64,000 nucleotides of DNA, from the NCBI GenBank assembly GCA_034401135.1, contig JAWZSP010000001.1, positions 1,178,001-1,242,000 of the forward strand. The letters run 5' to 3'. Under the pieces are notes generated by a model that was not told the origin of the DNA, did not search any database, and worked only from the letters and a program-made list of their open reading frames with translations. Source of the DNA: Volutella citrinella. Its lineage: Eukaryota > Ascomycota > Sordariomycetes > Hypocreales > Nectriaceae. The position numbers and the translations under genes are program-made. Shown piece by piece: positions 24,610 to 35,229 of the stretch; position 1 is the first letter of the stretch, and every line of letters starts with the position of its first letter.

Positions 24610-25629
24610 ATGTTATCCGCCAAGCATCACCTCCTCTACTGGGGAGTATCTACGACTGCCACAATCGCATACCATGGGATTCTGTCTACTGGTGCCGAAC
24701 AGTGCCTCTTCAGCGGATCACTATACCCGCTGCTCGGCTATGCTATCTACAACCTCTGGTTAGGCCCTCGAGCCTTCTCGCGCTGACAGACCGCATGCCA
24801 TCTTGCCGCTACTGCATGTCTGATGGTGTGTTTGGGTGTAGTCGCAGACCACTGGTCCTCTAAAAGGGACTACCTGGGGCACTATACTCGAGCAATAGTC
24901 CATGCAATGCTGGCCTTCTCTGCACTGGCTACTTCTGAAGCCATCAGAAAGAATGTAAGCTGCCTAGTGTCCAAGCTGTCTGGATTAGAACTGACCAAAG
25001 ATTGCTAGCGAGTCGATATCACCCAAGCCCATCTACTCACCGTTCTATTGGTCCGAACGCCGGCTCCCAAGCCATACTTTCGATCATTCATCTTTCATCT
25101 GAGTTACCTCCTCGCCTTTCTCACTATATTCTTTCCCGTCGTGGCGATACTGAACACGGCCCTTTACAATATAAACGGGCCCGCGGTAACCTGCGCGTCC
25201 ATTTGGCAGTCTCATATGGACAGCGAGGACGCTACTCTGGGCGACGCTGTGGTGTTTTACTTTATTGTAAGGTGCTTACTTGACATTGGCGAGACGGTAA
25301 TTCTAGTTCCCCTCTGTATGTTCCATGGTCCAACGGCTAACAAGCTTCTTCAGATATTCTACTTGGTTTACCAATCTTGGTTCCCTACACCGGATCCACA
25401 CACCAGGCCGTTGTGTCGCCGTTTCTGGACACCCTTAACCCTCGACATTGTTTTCTCCTCGGTGGTGTGGGCTATCTGGTATACTCCAGGCCCCACGAGT
25501 GGTCCGCTACTGCCTTTTCTCTCTTGGAAGCTTCCTTTCGCAGAGCAGGGTAACATTTTGCGTTGCTCTGACTTGACTTTCTTTGGATTTTCGTATACCA
25601 TGTGCGGCTTGAACCTACTTTGTGCCTAA
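24610..25629 (+). pseudogene. Unrecognised multi-pass membrane protein gene with in-frame TGA
   Basis: Two exons (24610-24954 and 25009-25629) joined over a 54-bp GT-AG intron would encode about 320 residues with several hydrophobic stretches. Examples are LYPLLGYAIYNLWL, LAATACLMVCLGVVADHW, FHLSYLLAFLTIFFPVVAIL, FYFIVRCLLDIGE and a final TMCGLNLLCA. I do not recognise the family. The frame is broken by TGA at 24784-24786, after GPRAFSR; both sides look coding and lie in the same frame, so this is a nonsense codon with no shift. A single T for C would make it CGA (Arg). The alternative of a 144-bp intron (24646-24789) would bypass the stop in frame, but it deletes what looks like a membrane segment and places the branch site too close to the acceptor. 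Recent inactivation, a sequence error or an unannotated splice form are all possible. Confidence 0.5.
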
Positions 25630-26220
25630 AGGCCATTTAAGCGTGTTCGATTACGACATGCTATTCAATAAACTACTACTACTATCATGAAGGAGCGCAT
25701 GGCCGGGTTTACTACTCCCTTGCAGCACTTCGGCTATCAGAATCCCATTTACTTGACCGTTTCCAACTTCCAGAGTAGCTGTGCATAAATTATGCAAACG
25801 GTGAGGGATCGCTGTGCAAAGCATCTTCTGCAGCGGGCAGTAAAAGCAGCGGGTGCGCTAGGCCGAAAATAGCGACACATGTTTCCATGCAAAACGCACA
25901 ACCACAGCGTCATGGTGGTGGGGCTCGAATTTTCACAACCTCCCTCTCTCCACCAGCAAACCTCTCTTTCAGGCACAGACCTGTCATCTTCGGTGCCTAA
26001 GACAACACTCGGCCTCGGGACCTGTCTTTTCTGTTTGCCGCTCGAGTGCCACAGCCTCCTGGCCCAACCCCCCCTCGAGCGCACGCCCCGACCCTTCCAT
26101 CCAGGCTATATATCTAGCGCCACGTAAGACCACTGCGCATCTGGATAGACCGCATCACCAACAAAACGACAAAAGATACTCGACACAAAGCTCGCCTAAG
26201 TATCGATACCGACCATCGCC
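25630..26220. other. SUP35 upstream region
   Basis: A 591-bp gap with no coding frame of interest. It contains a TATATA-type element near 26107 and an A- and C-rich leader just before the SUP35 ATG. Confidence 0.55.
26107..26112 (+). promoter_or_regulatory. Possible TATA element of SUP35
   Basis: A TATATA hexamer lies about 110 bp upstream of the SUP35 start codon, followed by an A/C-rich leader typical of highly expressed fungal genes. Position and composition are the only support. Confidence 0.35.
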
Positions 26221-28532
26221 ATGTCGAACCTAAACTCTTGGGAGGATGATCCCTCCGCTCAGGACGACAACCTCGCCCGCCAGGCGCAGCAGCAACTGAA
26301 CATGAACCCCGCCAACCCCGCCCCCGCTCAGCAGGGCGGCTTCCGACCTGGCGTCGCCTCTTTCCAGCCTACCGCCCAGACCTTCACCCCCGGTGGCTTC
26401 AGCGGTGCTGGCTTCGTGCCCCAGTATCAGCAGCAGCAGCAACAGGGGCAGCAGTACTACCAGCAGGGTTACTACCCCCAGTACGGCGGTCAGCAGCAAC
26501 AGCAGCAGGGCTTCAACCAATACAACCAGTACGGTGGTGGCTACAGCCAGGGCTACGGTATGGTGTTTTGCGCCAATATCAGATACGACCTTCCCGAACG
26601 CTAACTTTGAAGTAGGTGGCGGATATCCCCAGTACGGACAGCAGCAACAGAACCCCCAGGCCCAGCAGCCTCCCACTCAGCCCGCCGCGCCGACGATCGC
26701 CAAGCGACCGACTGATGCCGCCCCCAGCCAGCCTGCTGCCCCCAAGCCCGCCGGAGGAGCCAAGGTGCTGAGCATTGGTGGCGATGGCACCGCTAAGCTC
26801 AAGACCAAGGTTCTTAGCCTCGGAGGCGACGGCACCCCCAAGGAGGCTCCCAAGGAGAAGGCCTCGGAGCCTGAGCCTGCCAAGGACGAGCCCGAGGCTG
26901 GCCAAAAGGCCGCTGCTATCAAGGCCATCGAGAAGACCGGAGAGAAGGCGGGTAAGGGGGCTGCCAGCGCTAAGTCCTCAGGCAAGACCTCGCCCAGCCC
27001 TGCCTCTGGCCGTAGCAGCCCTTCCGCTGGCGAGAAGAAGCAGGCCGCCCGAGAGATTGATGCTGTCCAGAAGGAGCAGGCCGCTGATGTCGACGAGGCC
27101 ACCCTCAAGGAAATTTATGGCAAGGAGCACATCAACGTCATCTTCATGGGTCACGTCGATGCCGGAAAGTCGACTCTGGGTGGATCTATTCTATGGGCCA
27201 CAGGAATGGTCGACGAGCGAACCATGGACAAGTACAAGAGAGAGGCCAAGGAACTCGGCCGTGAGTCTTGGTATCTGTCCTGGGTCATGGATCTGAACAA
27301 GGAGGAGCGAACTCAGGGAAAGACCATCGAGGTCGGCCGTGGCTTCTTCGAGACAGAGAAGCGCCGATACAGTATCCTGGATGCCCCTGGCCACAAGATG
27401 TACGTCCCCAACATGATTGGCGGTGCTTCGCAGGCCGACGTTGGTATCCTCGTCATCTCCGCCCGAAAGGGCGAGTACGAGACTGGCTTCGAGCGTGGTG
27501 GCCAGACCCGTGAGCACGCGATGCTTGCCAAGACCCAGGGTGTCAACAAGCTCATTGTGGCCATCAACAAGATGGACGACCCCACGGTCGAGTGGTCCCA
27601 CGAGCGATACCAGGAGTGTACCACCAAGCTGGGCCAGTTCTTGAAGGGAACCGGATACAATCTGAAGAACGACGTCTTCTTCCTGCCCGTCGCTGCTCAG
27701 ATGAGCATGGGCATCAAGGACCGCGTCCCTAAGAATGTCGCCCCATGGTGGGAGGGCCCCTCGCTGCTGGAGTATCTGGACAGCATGTCTTCGCTCGAGC
27801 GTAAGCTAAATGCCCCCTTCATGATGCCCGTCAACGGCAAGTACCGTGACCTGGGTACCATGATCGAGGGCAAGATCGAGGCTGGTGTCACCAAGAAGGG
27901 CATGACAATGGTCATGATGCCCAACAAGACGAGCGTTGAGGCGGCCGCCGTCTACGGCGAGCAAGAGGACGAAGTGGCCCTGGCACAGGCTGGTGACCAG
28001 GTGCGCATCCGCCTCAAGGGCATTGAGGAGGACGACATCCTCCCTGGTTTCGTGCTGTGCTCGCCGAAGCGACTGGTGCACACTGTGGCCGAGTTCGAGG
28101 CCCAGATCCGCATTCTGGAGTTGAAGAGCATCTTGACTGCTGGCTTCAACTGCGTGCTCCACGTGCACTCTGCCATTGAGGAGGTAACATTTGCGGCTCT
28201 GTTGCACAAGCTGCAAAAGGGCACCAACCGCAAGAGTAAGAACGCGCCCACGCACGCCAAGAAGGGCGACAGCATCATCGCCCGCATGCAGGTGATTGGC
28301 GGAGCTGGCCTCGTGTGCGTGGAGAAGTTTGAGGACTATCCCCAGATGGGTCGATTCACTCTGCGAGACCAGGTATGTTTCTCTTCCCCCGGCTTATCCC
28401 CCACCCCCACTTCAATCCAACTTGGGGGGAAGCCGTATCTCTAAATTGACTTCACAATACTAATACGGCTCCGCTCAGGGTCAAACTATTGCCATTGGCA
28501 AGATTACGAAGCTCATCTCCAACGACTCTTAA
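26221..28532 (+). CDS. SUP35: Translation termination factor eRF3
   Basis: GTPase that works with eRF1 at stop codons. Exons are 26221-26557, 26616-28372 and 28479-28532 (715 aa). The N-domain (about 1-145) is rich in Gln, Asn, Gly and Tyr with imperfect repeats such as QQGYYPQYGG, the composition of the Sup35 prion-like domain. A charged M-domain of Lys/Glu/Ala/Pro follows (about 150-280). The EF-1alpha-like GTPase has GHVDAGKST from residue 291 (G1), DAPGHK (G3) and NKMD (G4), followed by two beta-barrel domains. The last 17 residues (GQTIAIGKITKLISNDS) come from a small third exon behind a 106-bp intron. The first intron falls inside the Gln/Gly/Tyr repeat region, and a Met in the wrong frame upstream of it gives a misleading long open frame through the intron. 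Confidence 0.97.
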
Positions 28533-31500
28533 ATGAATGAGTGGTGCGAGTCGATTGACACGTCCAGATATACCAAGCAGATGAAGTGAAGTGAAGAGCT
28601 TAGTGGAAAAGAATAAACGGCGACCAAGGACCTCGCCAGCCATGACTCCATGTGGCTGTTGCGGAATGAGATGCGCACAGATGGGCTTCGCAATTTTAGT
28701 TGTGTGAGCCAAGCAATAGCGTGGACAATATCCGACAAAGACAAAGCGAAGCAAGTCAAGATGAGAGGGAAGCCGATAGGTTTTAGGTATACCAGGACGT
28801 TGCTCGCACAGCCGGTGTATATAGAGAATAACAAAAAACGGCGAGAATGATGATGAACTCGTGTGTTTGGGTACAGGACATGTGTCTCAACTTGTGCTAG
28901 CCCGCGAAAGCCTTGTAAGTCGACAAGCTGTTCTTGTCGCGTTTCTTGTCGAGTTTCTGTAAAATATGCGGAAATAACCAGCAAATGAGGGCATCACGCA
29001 GGCGAAACTGGATGAGAAACAAAACTAGACGAGATAATCAACTGATGGGGCCAAAGATGAAGAAACCTTGGGCAGATGTTGATGATGAAATTAGGGTAGC
29101 GGTGAGTTTGAGAATGCTACAACGTCTACCACAATGCATCTGGACAGGTTACAAGGGAAGGACGACGAAGCCGGTTTGTTATCGTCTGACAACGGGGAGG
29201 CAACAGGTGGGACGCATTTACATGATGAATCATGCAGATGGATGCAAGTCGCCCAAGAGATTGCCTAATCAAGTGGTGACGATTGTGACATGGTAGAAAT
29301 TGGGGGGCGTGGGGGGGTGGTCAGGGCGTGGAAGAGATGGGAGGTGAGGTTCCAGACCCGGGGGAAACCGCAGCTTGGGGCAAGGACGACGTTTGATGGT
29401 TAACGAATGTGTAGGGCAAGATGGGGCGCGGGGTGTTAGTGTGAGAGTGCAACGAGAATGAACCGGAGCGGTGGCAGCTAAGCCGAGAAGAGAGGAACCG
29501 GGACGGAAGCGGTGACGGGAGGTGAGGGCCTCATGGCGCCTAATCTAGCCAAGCAGCGACTCAGCGGCCCAGCGGAGCGGGTGCAGGGCAATGACGGGAG
29601 CAGTGTCGTTGTGGGCAGCAGAGGTGAGGCCCCGGACGGCGGCAGTCGTAGTGGTGCAGGCAGAAGCACAGCGATCAGAGCGACCCACAATTGCTGGCAC
29701 GGAAGGTCGCCGAGCTGCCATGGGTGCACCGCCGGACGGACCTCGACGGGGCTCTGAGAGGCGGAGAATGGAGGGCGGAGGACGGATAGCGGAGAGCCGG
29801 TGGGTCAGTGGAGGGCCTGTTTCATGGATGTACGAGTGAGTGGCGGTTAAGGGTTGAAGCCTGACGAAAACCTGGAGCCAGTGCCATGGAGAGCAGATGT
29901 GCCAAATGTGTGCTTGGGATGTGAGGTTGTCGTTGCCAAGCGCCGGTCAGTTGGGGTAGTAGTCCTCAAAGTGGCTATGGTTGGTGGACACAGGCCTCAT
30001 GGTGGTGATTCAATCATCCGGGGCCTTGCGGGAAGGGATCGGCAGACGGGCTGTTCGAAACGTCGGGCGGTTGAACTTGGAAACTCGGGACACAGCACCT
30101 GCAGCTTCGAGGGTCTTGCTGAGCCTCGAACGGGTTGCAGAGAACGGAGGCAGCAGGCCGCCCCGGGCCAGTATCAAGGGGCAAAGGAAGTTAACCGAGC
30201 TGGGAAACAGGAACCAGCGGAGCGCCCGCACGGCACCTCGTGTAAGACCAAAGGTTGGGGCTGGACGGAACGCAGTATGTACGTACCCGCACCAGAATGA
30301 GTATGGGGAAGGAGAAGGGGAAAAAGGCAAGCAAGGCAAGGCAGGAAGGGGTGGCGATAAGCGGGCAAGTGCATCTAAGCCTAGATTCTCTCATAACCAG
30401 CCAGTACGTACAGTGTTGCACAGCACAGTGGCGGGCGAGATGGCAGGGCAACTTGCATCCTCATCCTCCATCATCCATCCCCTGCAGTCTGCTGGAAGGC
30501 GCGACAATCCGGGACGTTCCTAGACGGACCCGTAATCGATAGCGAACGGTGGACGGGACGGAGCAGCTCCGTCCAAGTACATTAGGCCGACCGCCGGGAA
30601 GACTCGGAACAGGGCCCTGGGCCAATCGCCGCATAGGCGGGGTGTGGGGAGGTGATCCTGTACGTCACCTGTCGCATGGGTTGCGAATCTGGGATTGTGT
30701 CCCGGGGATTGAATACCGAGAGGCTCTGCCGCCCTGTTGCATTATCGTGATGCACCGGGATGCCGACCCGTAAGTGGATATGGAGGCAACATGTACTACT
30801 TGGGCACACACGCAATATTTACCCAGGCCAGGTCGGTCGTTTGGTACCTTGCCCCGTCTCCTCCGGACCGACCAGCTAGTGACCTTTCCCCGATCCCTTG
30901 CGACGTATTAATTCTACGGCCCAGGATGGGCGGCCGGGTGACTGGATTGAGGCCAGGGAAGGGGCGTGCCGGTCGGTATGGGGTTCTCTTCCTTCCTGCT
31001 CCTGACCTTGGGGGACGGTTTCTGGGGCAGCAGACCGACCGGTCACCAAACCGGGAGTCAAGGTGGATAAGGTGGACAAGGGGGAAGTGGATTGAGGCTA
31101 GGGCCTAGAATGCGAGACTGGCTGGGGCCGGAATGGAATTTTTTTTCTGCCCCAGATCGTGACCACTTCTGGCGGCACGCGGGAGTCATGGGGAGAGTCA
31201 TGTGGCCTCGGGAAGAGATTTGGGAGGGACGGGAACAGGGGGATCCTAAGGATGGGCCGTGGCGGGGAAGACCGTGGACGGTGCGTCGGTGGACGGGCCA
31301 AGGCCGGACGTGGCAGAGCTGACAGGCCAGTCTAGAATCCAGAGTTCCATGCATTCCATTGCTAATTGCTTGGGGCCTGCCGAGAGCTGAAGTGTCGGGT
31401 GCGATGGTCTCGTGAGGTTTGCTGCAATCCAGGAGCGGCGGAGGTCAGGAAGAATTGTACATGTCGGGGTGTTACTGGCTGGCGGGTGGGTTTGGCTGCG

Positions 31501-31581
31501 TCTTGCTGCTCCAATCCGGCCTGTCCAGAGTCCATATGGTTGGGTGACGGAAATAGTATTCCAGAGCCCATGTACACAAGA

Positions 31582-31612
31582 GCACACACACACCACACAC
31601 ACCACCCACTCC
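31582..31612. repeat. CA-rich microsatellite
   Basis: An imperfect run of CACA and CACCACAC units in non-coding sequence between SUP35 and PCK1. Confidence 0.7.
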
Positions 31613-32690
31613 TGCTGGAGGCCTTGCATTTTTTTTTTTGCTGCCTCTGCCCGGGGGGTTGCATCCCAGGCGGAGCTGGTAGCGCGTTGACGCCGCCGCC
31701 ACCAGCAGTTTGTTCCAGGCGGCCGGCTGGGGGATTCCCAGCGCAGTGAGGGAACCGCGAAAAAAGAAACATGCCACGACTCGGCAGCAGCACGGCGATG
31801 GCCGGGGCATCCCAGGGGAAAGTGACGCGAAAATCCCAAAATTCCTACGAGGCCAGCGGCGAGCTGCCGGGCGAGACGGGGCGAAGACTTACACGGAACG
31901 GCACTTGGGCAGCTGTGCGGATGGCTGCGAGCCAGCAGGAGCAGGGGCGGGCTGTGGTGCTGAAACCTCCACTAGAGTCTAGGTGCCACCACGTTCGGGG
32001 TACCTGGGGGCGAGGGAAGGGGGTGATGCTGCGGGACGCAGTGGCAGTGGGCGGTAACCGCACTCGGTAGGGCAAATCGCGGGGAAGAGGGGATGGGATG
32101 CGGCTGGCGGACTCGGCTTGACAGGGAGCCAGGGCGGCCCGGATTGGCTGCACCAGTCCGGACCTACGACGTGGGAGTGGCTGCAATTCACGGACGGACC
32201 CGACCTCAAGTGTTGCATGGCACCTACGACTGCTTGGCTATATCGTACCGCAGTCATGCCATCGATATACATTGCCCAAAACGGGGGCAGCGACGTCGAG
32301 AAGAGGAATATTAGGAAGAAGAAAGTCGGTGACGCACGCCTGATGTGACGCGGTGGCGATGTGAATGCTGTCCTGCGCCGCTGCGACGCGTCCTCGGGTC
32401 CCTTCAGTCCGAGTAGCCGGCCTCCTGTTCTGGACCGTTTACCGCCAGACGACATGGCCGGGGACTCCCATGGCAATTGCTGCAGGCGAGTGAGATTGAT
32501 TATCGCGCCGCCCGGGGGGGAGGACGGGAGCGAAGGAAGCCAGTCGGGCGACGGTGCAGATGGCCATCTTATCTGTGCGGTCCGGTATCGTGTATCCCTG
32601 TGCTCTTCTGCCCGGTCAGTATCTCGAGGCAGTGGAGGATTGATACTGAGGGGGAAATTTGACAAAGCATCATACACTATTCAGCAGGTA

Positions 32691-32713
32691 GGTCAGGTCA
32701 GTCAGTCAGTCAC
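32691..32713. repeat. GTCA tetranucleotide repeat
   Basis: About four consecutive GTCA units with flanking partial units, in the gene-free block. Confidence 0.75.
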
Positions 32714-35229
32714 CGTTGAGACAAGCACCTGCATTTCATCTACACGCCCTCCCGTGGATGCAAACGAGCCACGCAATTGTGCTGTTAATGCTCATGCCAC
32801 CATCCGACTGCATCTTTATCATATCTTGCTTGGCACGACGTTGCCGACCTGTAGATTTGGGTGCAATCCCGACAAAGAGTCGTCCCAAAGCCGGTTCCGA
32901 CCAGGGGGCCACGGGAATTGGCGGGCTGAGCCCCCGGCCGACGCTTCACCTGCGTTTTTGCTGTCCTCCGCAAAATCTCAGCCCTAGCCTCGCCGGCTCT
33001 CACCTCGGTCTCCGGCCGGAGAGAGGGAGCGGCAAAGCATCTATCCAGGAGCAGGGGGGCAGCGTGAGCTCTGCCGGGGGAGCCAGCGAGCGAGAAGGAC
33101 GTGAGCCAGGCCTGTGGGACCAGTGTGGCGGAGCCGACGGCCTTGGAGGCGATGGAACTGGGACACTTTGGGCTTTGGGGGCGCAACCAGCCAACCGTAG
33201 GTACAGCGTAGGTAATACTGTCTGATACATTTTCTGGGCTAGCTGCACAACCCCCGGGTGGATCAGGAAGCAGGTGATGCTGATGTTGGCTTTTCCAGGA
33301 TTCAATCAGCCTCTTCCGGCCTGGCTCGCAGGTACCACGGACGGATTGCGGCCGGGCCTCCTCTTGGGCTGCTACTTGCTAGCTTCCATCCATTGTTTGC
33401 GGGCGTCCATGATGCCTGGCTGCTAATTTACTGAGCTAGTCGCCCTTCACCCCACCTTTGGATATGGGAGATTTCCCAGGAAGGACTCGTGACAGGCTAA
33501 CGGGATCAATTTTTAGTAATTCCTGCGCAGGCCAGCCCCCAGTGTGGGCTTTTCGGCGGTTTTTTCTTTTAGGGCCTTGCTTCGCTTGCACTGGTAATTA
33601 TTACGTGGTCGCCGTCGTCTCCGTCCCGTGGGAAGCAGAATTCCAGGATGCAGAGCTTTTTGCTTTTGGCAGTCGGAGAGTAACCAAACCACGAGGCAGC
33701 ATATGCGTGACGGCGACGCAACCCTCCTCTGGGGCGTCACGCATCAGGAAATGCACTGCATGGCACTCTGTACGCTACAACAACATTACATACTCCGTAC
33801 TACCGCGAGTAGCACTCGGTGGATGCATGCCTACAACTTGAATCGTGCATGGCGGCCGTCCTGCCAGTCATCGTCAGTCCTTTCTCTTGTCTGAGACAGA
33901 ACACCGGCCTCACAGCCACGCCCTGGGCGAGCCTGGCCACCACACACTCCCCCCCCGTCCCTTGATTGCCCGTTAGATCGTCATCTCGCCCCCGCCGGCC
34001 AATCACGGACCCGGCGCTATCCCTGTCGCGCGCAACCGCCGCCCGTATACTGCCGTGTGCTGCCGGGCCTGACCAGCATCGTGACCTCCGACGCCGTATT
34101 GCTGCTGATGCTGGGCCCGTCCGTTCGTCTGCTTGGGGGCGCCGCCCTGCCGCCTCCGTGCTGTGCCGAGCAGTCTGACCGGGGGGCGTGCGCAATCCAA
34201 CCGTGTGAGACTCCCGGTCGGGATTGCGTCCCAGTGTGTGTTATAGGACCTGGGCCGTCGAAGGGAGTCCAGAATCAATCGCTGCAAGAGAGTTTTTCCT
34301 GATGCAACACAGGCTCCCCAGGGGCGTCTGCTATTATCTAATCGCATGCCCGTGTGCGGCGCAACGAATTGGCCTTTCGGGGCGATGAGAGGGGCGGCGG
34401 TGGGATTGGGCTTGTTTTTGACTTTGCCTTGGCCATGCCCGGCGATCATGACGACAGCCGCTTCGGGCAACGCTCTCGAAATGAGGGGAAATGGTCAGCA
34501 AGATGAGCACGAGGAGAAGGGACGTAGGGTTTGAAAAGAAGTCTGGTTGCTTGATGGCCGAGGAGAGGAAACTTGACTGCTTCACCATCACAGCATCTCG
34601 CTTCAACACCACAGGTAACAAGGTAACAGGCTCCAAGAGCGAGCAGCAATAACATCAGCGAACCAACCAGGCACATACCAGGCACAGTCCCCCGGAAAAC
34701 TACGTCTGTGAATCTACAATCTCATTATCCCCTGGCCCCATCTCGGTCCCCATTCTCCGCTGTTTGGATCCTTGCTCCACGACGACAACTGCACTGCATC
34801 CCGTGGGCTGCTCTTTCGGCAGACTTACCTATCTCGCATCCTCATCCTCACGCACACCACACACCACAAACCACACCCCGTGCTGCTTCTTGGCCTCTCG
34901 CCGGGATCTTTTACCCGCTCTCACACACCTCCGTTTGACCAAGCCCCTCCGTATCCCTCCGTAACCCACCCCCGCCGACCGTCCCTCGCCGACGCAGAAC
35001 GCTGGCGTCAAGGTACCAAGGGCTCCTTTCCGAGATAATATCGTGGCCGTCACCTGCGACGCCTCATCGGATCCACCGCGCGCTTGTTGCCCGCCGCCCA
35101 AGAGCCTCTCGCCCTCTCCATCCTCGGTTTCAACCCTCCCCGCCGGGCACTATCTGGCGGACCCACTGTGGAGAAGCCCGCCCAGAGACACACCAAGCAC
35201 ACCAAGCACACCGCGACACCCACACCCCC

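Larger units (their letters stand above)
28533..35229. other. Gene-free block of about 6.7 kb
   Basis: The largest non-coding interval in the window, between SUP35 and PCK1. It is GC-rich, with no sign of RIP-type AT mutation and no transposon-encoded motif. From about 29280 to 33200 the plus strand is markedly G-rich; from about 33900 to 35230 it turns C- and T-rich toward the PCK1 start. Open frames reach about 230 codons but are Pro/Arg/Ser/Gly-rich, mutually overlapping on both strands and unrecognisable, as expected by chance in GC-rich DNA. It includes a CA-rich microsatellite near 31582 and a GTCA repeat near 32691. The end nearest PCK1 is probably its promoter and leader. Confidence 0.6.

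Noticed and set aside
24784..24792. Programmed stop-codon readthrough in the membrane-protein gene
   Set aside because: The context is TGA CAG, not the TGA CTA context known for efficient fungal readthrough. A nonsense mutation or sequence error is simpler.
26393..26615. Upstream Met and long frame running into SUP35 exon 2
   Set aside because: It is in the wrong frame relative to the Gln/Tyr repeats of exon 1 and includes intron sequence. The ATG at 26221 gives the eRF3 N-domain.
31246..32677. Open frames of about 200-230 codons in the gene-free block
   Set aside because: They overlap one another on both strands, are Pro/Ser/Arg-rich, and show no domain or plausible splicing partners.
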